A stretch of 64,000 nucleotides of DNA. Source: Phreatobacter sp. (GTDB lineage: Bacteria; Pseudomonadota; Alphaproteobacteria; Rhizobiales; Phreatobacteraceae). The DNA lies in assembly GCF_016793595.1 (NCBI RefSeq), contig NZ_JAEULY010000013.1:1-64000 (forward strand), given 5' to 3'. The first letter of the stretch is position 1; the number at the start of each line of letters is the position of its first letter. The position numbers were made by a program, and so were the translations under genes. Shown here in pieces: positions 32,060 to 40,901 of the stretch. The notes beneath the pieces are model-generated. The model was not told where the DNA came from. It did not search any database and saw nothing but the letters and a program-made list of their open reading frames with translations.

Positions 32060-34408
32060 ATGGCAACGTCCCTCGAATGGACCCGACCGCTCGACGAGCG
32101 CAGCCGCCGTCACGCGGTCGACCATGCGACGCGCTCGGCCGAGCACGCGCTGATCCGCGGCGAGGCCTCCATTGCCCTGCGCATCGCGCGCCAGCTGGTC
32201 CTGGCCATGCCCGGAGATCGTGCCCACAGGGACCTCCTGGACCGCGCCACGGCGGCGCGCGACGCGGCGAGCGATGCCATCGCCTGCGGCACCGGCAGCG
32301 CGGATCCCGAGACCGTCAACCAGGTGGCCGCCGCGCATCTCGCACTCGGCGAGGTCGCCACCGCCGCCAGCCTCTGGCTCGGCCTCGCCCGTGCCGACAC
32401 GTCGCGGCTCGACGCCTTCGTCAGCTTCGCCTGGTGCATGGCGCGCGCCGGCAATTTCGAGAGCGCGGCGCAGATCGTCCGCCATGTTTCCGGTCTCGTC
32501 AGCCATGCCAAGATCGATGCCGTCGGCATGATGATCGCGCTTGCCGGCGGCGATCACGATGCCGCTTTGGCCCATGCCCGCGCCGCCATCGGTCGCGACG
32601 CGCAGGCCTATGCCTGGCTGCCGCTCGGCGCGGTGTTCCAGAATGCGGGCGTCGTGAACGCGGCCGCGCTCTCGCTCGGACTGCGGCTCGACGACCTCAG
32701 CGCGACGCTGCATCTCTACGAGATCGGGCAGGCGATCCAGACCGGCCGCAATGACGATGCCATCCGCGGCGCCGACGAGGTTCTCTCGACGGTTCCGGAC
32801 GATCGCTGGGCGGCCATGTTCAAGATCATGGCGCTGGTGGCCAAGGACGACAAGGTCGGGGCGGTGCAGGCGCAGGCGGCTCTCGCCGCCGCCAGCGGCG
32901 CGCGGCTCGACATCCTGACCCGGCTCGTCGACCTGCTGTTCGAGATATCGGCGCATCAGCACGTGGTCGATCTCGGCGAGATGGTGCGGGAGCGGCTGCC
33001 GAACCAGTATTCGCTCATGTCCACGATCGCCCATTCGGCCGCGCATGTGGCGGAGATGGATCTCGCCGACGAGATGATGGCGCAGTTGCAGCCGCTCAGC
33101 GCGACGATCGGCAGAACCGGTCTGTCGCCCTTCATCGTCATGACCATGTCGGACGATCTGGCGGTGCAGCGGGCGGCCGCCGAGCGGCGCGCGCTCATCC
33201 TGCCGGGGCCGGAGGCTCCGCTGTCGGCGCCGCTACCGAAGCCGCCGGGCGAGGGGCGGCTGCGCATCGGCTATTTCTCCAACGATTTCCACAATCACGC
33301 GACGATGAAACTGCTGACCGAAGTGCTGGAATGCACTGATCGCCAGCGTTTCGAACTGGTGGCCTATTCCTACGATTCCGCGCCCGAGGATGCCGAACGC
33401 GCCCGGGTGCGCGCGGCCTTCGACCGGTTCGAGAACGTCGCGCCGCTCCACGAGGGACAGATCGCCGAGAAGGTCAGGCAGGACGGCGTTCACGTCCTCG
33501 TCGACCTGAAGGGCTATACGGGTGGCTCGCGCCTCGGCCTGCTGAAATATCGCGCCGCGCCCATCCAGGTGAACTGGCTCGGCTATCCCGGCACCTACGG
33601 CATGGCCGAATCCGACTACATCATCGCCGACCGGTTCATCATCCCCGCGGGCGCGGAGGGCGGCTATTCGGAGGCGGTGGTCCGCCTGCCCGACTGCTAC
33701 CAGCCGAACAGGCGCAGCCGCGACGTGGTGGACATTCCGACGCGCGAGATGGTCGGCTTGCCCGAGAATGCCTTCGTCTTCGCTTCGTTCAACCATGTCT
33801 ACAAGGTCGGCGGCGCGCTGTTCGCCGCATGGATGGACATCCTGAAGGCGGTGCCAGGCTCCGTGCTCTGGCTTCTGTCGCGCGACAGTTCCATCAGCGA
33901 GAGGCTGCGCGCGCGCGCCGAGGCGCATGGCGTCGATCCGGCCCGTCTCATCTTCGGGCCGGTCATGGACAATGACCGCCACCTCGCGCGCTACGGGCTT
34001 GTCGATCTTGCGCTCGATACCTTCCCTGTCGGTTCGCACACGACGGCGAGCGACGCTCTGTGGATGGGCGCGCCGCTGCTGGCGCTGGCGGGAGAATCCT
34101 TCATCTCGCGCGTCTCTGGCAGCGTCGTGAAGGCCGCCGGCATGGATCATCTCGTCGCCACCTCGATGGACGAGTACAAGGCCAAGGCCATAGCGCTCGG
34201 CAACGACGCGGGCACGGCGCGGGCGCTGCGGGAGACGCTGGTCCGGACGCGCGACAGCGTTCCGCTGTTCGATCCCGCCCGTTTCGCCGTGCATCTCGGC
34301 TCGGCCTACGAGACCATGGTCGAGATCTGGCGGCGCGGCGAGAGCCCGCGGACCTTTGACGTGGCGCCGATCGGCGCGGAACGGACCCAGCGGGCGCTTG
34401 CCGGCTGA
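32060..34408 (+). CDS. TPR-containing O-GlcNAc-transferase-like (GT41) glycosyltransferase, probable flagellin modifier
   Basis: 782 residues. The first ~385 are degenerate helical repeats of TPR type (repeated AHLALGEVATAASLWLGLARAD-like pairs). The C-terminal ~390 are a GT-B domain of the OGT/SPINDLY class: LRIGYFSNDFHNHATM, HVLVDLKGYTGGSRLGLLKYRAAPIQVNWLGYPGTYG region, FASFNHVYKV (catalytic-lysine region) and DTFPVGSHTTASDALWMGAPLLAL. Such enzymes use TPRs to grip a protein acceptor and transfer a sugar to Ser/Thr. The position directly after two flagellins parallels FlmG of Caulobacter, so flagellin is the likely acceptor. Donor sugar unproven. Confidence 0.87.
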   Translation: MATSLEWTRPLDERSRRHAVDHATRSAEHALIRGEASIALRIARQLVLAMPGDRAHRDLLDRATAARDAASDAIACGTGSADPETVNQVAAAHLALGEVATAASLWLGLARADTSRLDAFVSFAWCMARAGNFESAAQIVRHVSGLVSHAKIDAVGMMIALAGGDHDAALAHARAAIGRDAQAYAWLPLGAVFQNAGVVNAAALSLGLRLDDLSATLHLYEIGQAIQTGRNDDAIRGADEVLSTVPDDRWAAMFKIMALVAKDDKVGAVQAQAALAAASGARLDILTRLVDLLFEISAHQHVVDLGEMVRERLPNQYSLMSTIAHSAAHVAEMDLADEMMAQLQPLSATIGRTGLSPFIVMTMSDDLAVQRAAAERRALILPGPEAPLSAPLPKPPGEGRLRIGYFSNDFHNHATMKLLTEVLECTDRQRFELVAYSYDSAPEDAERARVRAAFDRFENVAPLHEGQIAEKVRQDGVHVLVDLKGYTGGSRLGLLKYRAAPIQVNWLGYPGTYGMAESDYIIADRFIIPAGAEGGYSEAVVRLPDCYQPNRRSRDVVDIPTREMVGLPENAFVFASFNHVYKVGGALFAAWMDILKAVPGSVLWLLSRDSSISERLRARAEAHGVDPARLIFGPVMDNDRHLARYGLVDLALDTFPVGSHTTASDALWMGAPLLALAGESFISRVSGSVVKAAGMDHLVATSMDEYKAKAIALGNDAGTARALRETLVRTRDSVPLFDPARFAVHLGSAYETMVEIWRRGESPRTFDVAPIGAERTQRALAG

Positions 34409-34420
34409 CCTCCGGCACCG

Positions 34421-34468
34421 GAGCATTTCGAGCGAAGCGAATGCCGGTTCGCGTGAAGAAAATGCGAT
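34421..34468. repeat. Rhizobiales-type intergenic palindromic element (single copy)
   Basis: An imperfect ~45-bp palindrome in the 71-bp gap after the GT41 gene: outer arms GCATTT (34423-34428) / AAATGC (34460-34465), inner arms GCGAA (34437-34441) / TTCGC (34448-34452), with CCGG near the centre. The pattern GAGCATTTC...CCGGTTCGCG...AAATGC is that of the short mobile palindromes scattered in Rhizobiales genomes. Only one copy is seen here; it may also help end transcription. Confidence 0.6.
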
Positions 34469-34479
34469 AGGCGACAGCC

Positions 34480-37400
34480 TCAGTGGAAGTCGCGCGACTT
34501 TGGCAGGATGCGGACATTGCGCGGGTGATGCGGTCCGCGTGGATATTGCGGATGCAGGATCTCGTCGGCGCGCGCGACCTCGATCCGCGCCTCGTGATCC
34601 GCTGACAGGCGCTTCAGCTCGGCGGTGCGGTCGGTGACAGTCTCGGCCATCAGGTGGGCGACATCCTCCGGGCTCTTCTGGATGAAGCCTTCCACCACCA
34701 TCAGCCGCGAGCCCATGACCGCGGCGCGCAAGGCCTCGAACTTCCGCGACCACAGAAGCACGTTGGCAATGCCGGTCTCGTCCTCCAGCGTGATGAAGAT
34801 GGCATTGCCCTTGCCCGGTCGCTGGCGCACCAGCACGACGCCGGCGACCTTCGCCCAGCGCTTGTCCGGGCTGGCTGCGGCCTCTCTGCAGGTCAGCACG
34901 CCTTCGCTGCGGAAAGTCTCGCGCAGAAACTGCATCGGGTGGCCCTTCAGCGAAAGACTCACCGTCTGGTAATCGGCGGCGACATGTTCCGAAAGCGGCA
35001 TGGCCGGCAGGTGGGCGTCGGCCTCGGCGGCAAGTTCGCGCGCCTCGGCGGCGGCGAAGAGCGGCAGCGGCTTGTCGTCCGGCAGACGGCGCACGGCCCA
35101 AAGCGCGTCGCGCCGGTCGAGCCCGATGGAGCGGAAGGCGTCGGCATCGGCGAGCAGATGCAGTGCGCGGACCGGCAAATGCGTGCGCATCCTGAGCGTC
35201 TCGATATCGGCGAAGCCGCCGCTGCGCGCGGCGACCAGCGCCTGCGCCCAGTCGTCGTGAAAGCCGTCGACCTGCCGGAAGCCGAGGCGCAGCGTCAGTT
35301 CGCCCTTGGCGTTGCGTTCCAGCCTGTTGTCTTTCCCGCTGGCATTGATGTCGACGGGCCGCACCTCGACGTCGTACTCGCGGGCGTCGCGGACGATCTG
35401 CGCCGGCGCATAGAAGCCCATGGGTTGCGAATTCAGGAGCGCGCAGGCGAAGACCGCGGGATGCAGGCATTTGATCCACGAGGAGACGTAGACGAGCTTG
35501 GCGAAGGAGGCGGCGTGGCTCTCCGGGAAGCCGTAGCTGCCGAAACCCTCGATCTGCCGGTAGCAACGCTCGGCGAAGCTTTTCTCGTAGCCGCGCCGGA
35601 CCATGCCATCGATCATCTTATGCTTGAACAGATGGATGGTGCCGTCATTGCGGAAGGTCGCCATGGCCTTGCGCAAGCCGTTCGCCTCGTCGTCTGTAAA
35701 CTTGGCCGCGACCATGGCGAGCTTCATCGCCTGTTCCTGAAAGAGCGGGACGCCCAAAGTCTTGCCGAGCACGCTGTGGAGCTCATCGGGTAGGCCATGC
35801 TCGGGCGATGGCTCGGGAAACTCGACTTTCTCCACCCCGCTCCGCCGTCTCAGATAAGGATGGACCATGTCGCCCTCGATGGGGCCAGGCCGGACGATCG
35901 CCACCTGGATGACGAGGTCGTAAAATTTCCTCGGCTTCAGTCGTGGCAGCATGTTGATCTGGGCGCGGCTCTCGACCTGGAAGACGCCGATCGAGTCGCC
36001 CTTGCAGAGCATGTCGTAGACCGGTTTCGCCGCTTCCTCGTCGTCCGGCACAGTGGCGAGGTCGTATTCCTTGCCCTCATGCAGCCGGATCAGGTCAAAG
36101 GCCTTGCGGATGCAGGTGAGCATGCCGAGCGCCAGCACGTCGACCTTCATCAGCTCCAGCGCGTCGATGTCGTCCTTGTCCCATTCGATGAAGGTGCGAT
36201 CGACCATGGCGGCATTGCCGATGGGCACCGTCTCATCCAGCCGCCCGCGCGAGAGCACGAAGCCGCCGACATGCTGGGAGAGGTGGCGTGGAAAGCCGAG
36301 AAGCCGGTCCGCGAGATCGACCGCGCGACGGATCACCGGGTTCATCGGGTCGAGGCCAGCGGAGCGGATATAGTTGTCGCCGATTTCCGTGCCCCAACTG
36401 CCCCAGACCATGCCGGCGAGCCGCGCGGTCACGTCCTCTGTCAGGCCCATCACCTTGCCGACCTCGCGGATGGCGCTGCGGGGGCGGTAGCTGATGACGG
36501 TGGCGGCGATGCCGGCGCGCTCGCGGCCGTAGCGCCGGTAGATATGCTGGATGATCTCCTCGCGCCGCTCGTGCTCGAAATCGACGTCGATGTCGGGCGG
36601 CTCGCGCCGCTCGGTCGAAATGAAGCGGGCGAAGAGCACGTCGTGTTCGTTCGGGTCTACCGCCGTGATGCCGAGTGCATAGCAGACGGCGGAATTGGCA
36701 GCCGAACCGCGGCCCTGGCAGAGGATGCCCTTGTCCTCGGCGACGCGCACGATGTCGACGATGGTGAGAAAGTAGCGGGCATAGTCGCGCTCGGCGATCA
36801 GCCTGAACTCGGCTGCGATGAGCGTCCTCACCTTGTCGGGAATGCCGGCGGGATAGCGCTTCTCGGCGCGCTCCCAGGTGAGATGCTCCAGATAGGCCTG
36901 TGGCGTCCAGCCGGGTGGCACGGGCTCTTCCGGATATTCGTATTTCAGCTCGCCAAGACCGAACTCGACGCGGTGGAGCAGATGCTGAGTCTCCTCGATC
37001 GCCTCGGGGCAGTCGACGAACAGCCTGATCATTTCGCGCGGCGATTTCAGGTGGCGCTCGGCATTGGCCTCCAGAATCCGGCCCGCGGCCTCGATCGTCA
37101 CGCCCTCGCGGATGCAGGTGATGACATCCTGCAGGTCGCGCTGGCCGGGCGCGTGATAGAGCACGTCGTTGACGGCGATGAGCGGAACGCGGGCGGCGTC
37201 GGCGATGCGCTTCAGTCCGGCGAGCCGACGGCGGTCGTCACCCCGGCGCGCCATGGCTGCACCGAGCCAGAGTGAACCATCGGCCACGTCGTTCAGCCGC
37301 TCGAGCACCGCCGACAGGTCTGCCGTCGTTTCGCCGGGCATGACGATCATCAGGAGGTGGCGCGCATCGGCGAGGAGATCGTCGAGCTTGAGGATGCATT

Positions 37401-37884
37401 CGCCCTTCCTGCCGCGCCGGTTGCCGACCGTGAGCAGCCGGCAGATGCGCGCCCAGCCCTGCCGGTTGGCGGGATAGGCGATGATATCAGGTGTGCCGTC
37501 GCAGAAGACGAAGCGCGTGCCGACCGCTAGACGGAAGGACGTCGCCACCGCCTTGATCGCAGCCTGCGCCAGGCCGAGGCGCGCCGCCGCGTCGTTCTCG
37601 ACAAAGACGAACTCGCCGGGCCCGGAGCCTTCGCGTACCTTGTCCGGCGGGATGAGGCCCTCCGCGCGCACCTGCTTCAGGAAGCTGTAGGCGCGCACGA
37701 CGCCGGCTACCGTGTTGCGGTCTGCGATGCCGATGCCGGCATGGCCGAGAGCGAGCGCGGTCAGCACGAGGTCGCGGGCGTGCGACGCGCCGCGCAGGAA
37801 CGAAAAATTGCTCGCCGTCGCCAGTTCCGCATAGGCGAGAGCAGGGACGTTGGCATTGGCCGGCGGGTGTAGAGGCTCGGTCAT
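34480..37884 (-). CDS. dnaE2: Error-prone DNA polymerase III alpha homologue DnaE2 (ImuC)
   Basis: 1134 residues from ATG 37884, 7 bp after imuB; the upstream open-frame extension overlaps imuB and is discarded. Order: PHP domain (YAELATASNFSFLRGASHARDLV, GIADRNTVAG), palm with catalytic aspartates in PPDIDVDFEHERREEII and the VISYRPRSAIREVGKVMG segment, fingers (LSQHVGGFVLSR, FPESHAASFAKLVYVSSWIKCLHPAVF), and a C-terminal OB/helical region ending near PRNVRILPKSRDFH, typical of DnaE2. It performs translesion synthesis with ImuA and ImuB after DNA damage. Cytoplasmic. Length fits DnaE2 rather than replicative DnaE. Confidence 0.95.
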   Translation of the reverse strand: MTEPLHPPANANVPALAYAELATASNFSFLRGASHARDLVLTALALGHAGIGIADRNTVAGVVRAYSFLKQVRAEGLIPPDKVREGSGPGEFVFVENDAAARLGLAQAAIKAVATSFRLAVGTRFVFCDGTPDIIAYPANRQGWARICRLLTVGNRRGRKGECILKLDDLLADARHLLMIVMPGETTADLSAVLERLNDVADGSLWLGAAMARRGDDRRRLAGLKRIADAARVPLIAVNDVLYHAPGQRDLQDVITCIREGVTIEAAGRILEANAERHLKSPREMIRLFVDCPEAIEETQHLLHRVEFGLGELKYEYPEEPVPPGWTPQAYLEHLTWERAEKRYPAGIPDKVRTLIAAEFRLIAERDYARYFLTIVDIVRVAEDKGILCQGRGSAANSAVCYALGITAVDPNEHDVLFARFISTERREPPDIDVDFEHERREEIIQHIYRRYGRERAGIAATVISYRPRSAIREVGKVMGLTEDVTARLAGMVWGSWGTEIGDNYIRSAGLDPMNPVIRRAVDLADRLLGFPRHLSQHVGGFVLSRGRLDETVPIGNAAMVDRTFIEWDKDDIDALELMKVDVLALGMLTCIRKAFDLIRLHEGKEYDLATVPDDEEAAKPVYDMLCKGDSIGVFQVESRAQINMLPRLKPRKFYDLVIQVAIVRPGPIEGDMVHPYLRRRSGVEKVEFPEPSPEHGLPDELHSVLGKTLGVPLFQEQAMKLAMVAAKFTDDEANGLRKAMATFRNDGTIHLFKHKMIDGMVRRGYEKSFAERCYRQIEGFGSYGFPESHAASFAKLVYVSSWIKCLHPAVFACALLNSQPMGFYAPAQIVRDAREYDVEVRPVDINASGKDNRLERNAKGELTLRLGFRQVDGFHDDWAQALVAARSGGFADIETLRMRTHLPVRALHLLADADAFRSIGLDRRDALWAVRRLPDDKPLPLFAAAEARELAAEADAHLPAMPLSEHVAADYQTVSLSLKGHPMQFLRETFRSEGVLTCREAAASPDKRWAKVAGVVLVRQRPGKGNAIFITLEDETGIANVLLWSRKFEALRAAVMGSRLMVVEGFIQKSPEDVAHLMAETVTDRTAELKRLSADHEARIEVARADEILHPQYPRGPHHPRNVRILPKSRDFH

Positions 37885-37891
37885 CGCCGTC

Positions 37892-39448
37892 TCACGCGAA
37901 CAGGCCGTGCAGGAACCAGCGCGGATGCTCCGCCTCGCGACCGTAGAGGCCGTCGCGGTAGATCCAGAAGCGCCGACCCTCGCTATCCTCGACGCGGTAA
38001 TAGTCGCGGGTGAAGGCGGCCGGTCCGTCGCGCCACCATTCAGCGGCGATGCGCTCAGGTCCCTCGGCGTGGGCGATCTGGTGTGTCGCGCGCCGCCAGC
38101 GGAAGGTGATCGGCGGGCCGTCGGGCACCTCGGCCAGCGTCTCGACGGCTTGCGGCGGGTCGAAGATCTGCAAGGGCCGTTCAAGTGGCGGAAGGTCGCC
38201 GGGGCGCGGCCATGCCGGCCCGGCGTCGAGCGCCGGCACGAAGGCCTCGGAGCGTTCGGGCACGTGCGAGTTCAGGGATGCGAAGCGCAGCACGCCGGCG
38301 CGGCCGAACCGCGCTGCGAGGCGGTCGATCAGGGCGGCCGTGTCCTCGTCCGCCTGTTCGTGACCATCGAGGCTCGCCTGCACCGTCGCGAAGGGCTCGG
38401 CATGGACCACGGCAAGGCGGATCAGGTCGAAGCCGAAGCCGGGATCGATGGGGTCGGCGAGGGCGTCGATCCGCTCCCGGAACAGCCGCTGCAGCGCCGG
38501 AGCCTCGCGCAGTGGCCGACCGGCCTCGACTGCGATGCGCCTGACGGCGCCGTCGGTCCGGAAGAAGCTCGCCTCGAACCGGCGGCCGCCCTCGCCGCGC
38601 TGTTCCAGAAGAAGGCCGACCCGCCCCGCCAGCAGGGAGAGCGTCGCCAGCATGTCCTCTTCGCGGCCGATGGGTTCGGCGAAGCGGCGTTCGACCAGAT
38701 AGGGCGGCGGCGCGCGGCGGGGGGCGATGCGCCGGTCTTCTCGGCCGATGAGACGGGCGAGCCGCGTCGTCAGCGCTTCTCCGAACCGCGCGGAGAGGAG
38801 TTCGGACGGGCGGTCGACGAGATCGCCGATGGTCTTGAGCCCGGCGCGCGTCAGGGCGAGGGTGGCTTCGGCTCCCGCTTCCAACGCGGCGACGGGCAGC
38901 GGCCGGGCCGCATCAGCCTCGCCGCCGGGCGGCACGATGGCGGCCGCGCCGAAGCGCGCATTCGTCCGCGCCGCCTCGGGCGTGCCGGCAATGGCCGAGC
39001 GGACGGTGAGGCCGATGCCCTCGATCCGGGCGTGCAGATCGGTGCGCAGAGTCTTTTCGCCCCCGAACAGATGGGCGCAGCCGGTGATGTCGAGCACGAG
39101 GCCGTTCGGCTCGTCGAGCGCCACGAGCGGCGTATAACGGTCGCAGGTGTCGGCCAGCCGGCCGAGAAAGGCGCGGTCGGCGGCGGGATCATGTTCGACC
39201 GCGACGAGATCGGGCAGACGCGCGCGGGCATCCGCCAGCGCGAGGCCGGGCGACAGCCCCAGCGCGAAGGCCCGCCGGTCGATGGCGGCGAGACGCAGCG
39301 CCCCGCGCGTCTTCTCGGTGAGGACGAGGGCGGCGTCATCCGGCCCTGCGGAGGCCGACGACCTCTCCGGCCTCGACGGGTTTGCCGACCGGCGCAGCCT
39401 TTCGGCCGGCAGGAACGGCATCCAGACGGCGAGATAGCGGCGATCCAT
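37892..39448 (-). CDS. imuB: Y-family polymerase-like mutagenesis protein ImuB
   Basis: 518 residues from the ATG at 39448, where the typical ImuB opening MDRRYLAVWMPFLPAERLRR begins. Y-family fold ([45 protein letters not shown]) but it lacks the polymerase acidic triad, as usual for ImuB, which is a beta-clamp adaptor. The GLKTIGDLVDRPSELLSARFG part is the helix-hairpin-helix. The first 113 bp overlap the end of imuA in another frame, an unusually long overlap that implies strict coupling. Confidence 0.92.
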   Translation of the reverse strand: MDRRYLAVWMPFLPAERLRRSANPSRPERSSASAGPDDAALVLTEKTRGALRLAAIDRRAFALGLSPGLALADARARLPDLVAVEHDPAADRAFLGRLADTCDRYTPLVALDEPNGLVLDITGCAHLFGGEKTLRTDLHARIEGIGLTVRSAIAGTPEAARTNARFGAAAIVPPGGEADAARPLPVAALEAGAEATLALTRAGLKTIGDLVDRPSELLSARFGEALTTRLARLIGREDRRIAPRRAPPPYLVERRFAEPIGREEDMLATLSLLAGRVGLLLEQRGEGGRRFEASFFRTDGAVRRIAVEAGRPLREAPALQRLFRERIDALADPIDPGFGFDLIRLAVVHAEPFATVQASLDGHEQADEDTAALIDRLAARFGRAGVLRFASLNSHVPERSEAFVPALDAGPAWPRPGDLPPLERPLQIFDPPQAVETLAEVPDGPPITFRWRRATHQIAHAEGPERIAAEWWRDGPAAFTRDYYRVEDSEGRRFWIYRDGLYGREAEHPRWFLHGLFA

Positions 39449-40151
39449 CGCGGAAGCGGCATTGGTCACGGTCCCACTCCACCAGACATTGCCGCGGGGG
39501 GAGGCCCGCACGATGGCGCAACAGGGTGATCGAAAAGACGGCATGGCCGGGCGCGCCGGCCTCCAGCGGACGCGAGGGCGCAGCGCGCACCTCCCAGCGC
39601 GAGGCGGCGGCGCTCGGTGCAGGTTCCGCGCCGATCCGCACTATCAGCACGGTGACGCCGGTTTCGCTCGATGTCAGCGACAGGCGGCGCGAGGCGGTGA
39701 GATCGAGGACCTTCGGCTCGCCCCAGAATTCCACGACGACTGCACCGAGGATGCCCGCGCGCGCCGCGTCCCGGGCTGCCCTGACAGCGGCGGCCGCATC
39801 GTCCGCGCGGACCAGCACGATACGGCCGGGATCGAGCCCGAGGCTCGCAAGGCCTGGCCCGTGCGGTCGGCCGAACTCGACATCCACCATGCGCTGGCGC
39901 ACCCAGACGAGGCGGGCGGCAGGGGCGGCGCGCATGGCCAGTGCAAGGGCGAAGCCCGTCGCCGCCGGGCCATCGGAGGGGCTCGCGGCGAAGACTTCGT
40001 GGATGGCGCCGAGCGTCAGCCCACCGCCGAGTGGCCCGTCGAGGGACGCAAGGCCGAGTGGGAAATGCGGCAACGCCGAGGGCATCGCTCTTGGCTCGAT
40101 GCGCGCGAGAGCGTCCTTCAGCGCCGCGAGTGTGTCGGGGCGTGCTGTCAT
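39336..40151 (-). CDS. imuA: SOS mutagenesis RecA-like protein ImuA
   Basis: 271 residues. RecA/SulA-like fold of the alphaproteobacterial ImuA type: FPLGLASLDGPLGGGLTLGAIHEVFA near the start, a Walker-like region without classic GKT, VWVRQRMVDVEFGRPHGPGLASLGLDPGRIVLVRADD, and the LRHRAGLPPRQCLVEWDRDQCRF segment with an Arg/Gly-rich tail. It recruits ImuB/DnaE2 to damage sites. First gene of the cassette; its ribosome-binding site AGGA lies inside the SOS box. Confidence 0.9.
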   Translation of the reverse strand: MTARPDTLAALKDALARIEPRAMPSALPHFPLGLASLDGPLGGGLTLGAIHEVFAASPSDGPAATGFALALAMRAAPAARLVWVRQRMVDVEFGRPHGPGLASLGLDPGRIVLVRADDAAAAVRAARDAARAGILGAVVVEFWGEPKVLDLTASRRLSLTSSETGVTVLIVRIGAEPAPSAAASRWEVRAAPSRPLEAGAPGHAVFSITLLRHRAGLPPRQCLVEWDRDQCRFRDGSPLSRRLDAVPAGRKAAPVGKPVEAGEVVGLRRAG

Positions 40152-40154
40152 TAT

Positions 40155-40169
40155 GTTCCTATTTTGTTC
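40155..40169 (-). promoter_or_regulatory. LexA (SOS) box of the imuA-imuB-dnaE2 operon
   Basis: On the minus strand GAACAAAATAGGAAC, a perfect GAAC-N7-GAAC, the direct-repeat LexA site of alphaproteobacteria. It ends only 3 bp before the imuA ATG and covers the AGGA ribosome-binding site, so LexA would block the start of the transcript and the mRNA would be nearly leaderless or start just upstream. Confidence 0.9.
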
Positions 40170-40286
40170 CTACGAGACTTGAGAGTCAACAAGCCGTGGA
40201 ATCGATGGTGGAGAAACGGGATCAGCAACGGAGACGTGGCCGGCAGCGGCCAGATCGCCGCCTTGGTCAACAGCGCTGGAAAGAGC

Positions 40287-40805
40287 TCAGGCCGTCGCCC
40301 CGGCCGCCTTCCGCGCCACCACGCCCTCGTAGGCTGTCTGCAGTTCCGCGAAGACCGAGCGCTCCGGCTTCGGCGCACCGAGATGCTGATGGCGCAGCTC
40401 CTCCATGAAGGCCGCCCACAGCGGTGGGCCCCCCTGTTCCAGCAGCTCCGCGCGGATCGACAGTTCCTCGGACACCGGCATGTGCCGGCGGCCCCATGCG
40501 GCCATCTGGGCCAGCAGCGGCACAAGCTGGATGGCCGGTTCGGTCAGGCTGTAGATTGCCTTCTGCTTGTGACTGGGGTCGTCGCGCTTCGACAGGAGGC
40601 CTCTTTCGACCAGCCGCCTCAATCGGTCGGCGAGGATGTTGGAGGCGATGCCTTCTTCGGAATGAGCCATCAGCTCGCGGAAATGCCGCCGGTTCCCGAA
40701 CATCAGGTCGCGGATGACGATGAGGCTCCAGCGGTCGCCGAGTACTTCCAGCGTGAGATTGATCGGGCAGCCCGAGCGGTTGGCGGTTTCCATCATCGAA
40801 ATCAT
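40287..40805 (-). CDS. HxlR-family winged-helix transcriptional regulator
   Basis: Up to 172 residues. The start could be 40805, 40796 or 40793 (MISMMETANRSG); an AAGG lies a little upstream. The HxlR signature is clear: GCPINLTLEVLGDRWSLIVIRDLMFGNRRHFRELMAHSEEGIASNILADRLRRLVERGLL region, with the conserved Cys13 near the N-terminus, whose oxidation or adduct formation controls several family members. The longer C-terminus carries a helical extension. Divergent from the DHFR-like/GST pair across 96 bp, which it probably regulates. Confidence 0.87.
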   Translation of the reverse strand: MISMMETANRSGCPINLTLEVLGDRWSLIVIRDLMFGNRRHFRELMAHSEEGIASNILADRLRRLVERGLLSKRDDPSHKQKAIYSLTEPAIQLVPLLAQMAAWGRRHMPVSEELSIRAELLEQGGPPLWAAFMEELRHQHLGAPKPERSVFAELQTAYEGVVARKAAGATA

Positions 40806-40823
40806 TACCTTCAGATAAAACCG

Positions 40824-40875
40824 CTTGCAATATAAAATCAGTATGACTAAGTCGAAACCGATTTCGATTTGCAAG
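40824..40875. promoter_or_regulatory. Operator-like inverted repeats in the HxlR divergent gap
   Basis: The AT-rich gap has an outer inverted pair CTTGCAA (40824-40830) / TTGCAAG (40869-40875) and an inner pair TCGAAA (40852-40857) / TTTCGA (40862-40867). Symmetric elements between an HxlR gene and its divergent target are the usual layout for autoregulation. TTGCAA-type -35 elements overlap them. Confidence 0.55.
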
Positions 40876-40901
40876 TGGTATTGATGGCAAGGAGGTCGCG
40901 G

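Noticed and set aside
37885-38184. 100-residue N-terminal extension of DnaE2
   Set aside because: It lies inside imuB and has no similarity to the PHP domain start, which begins shortly after MTEPLHPP.
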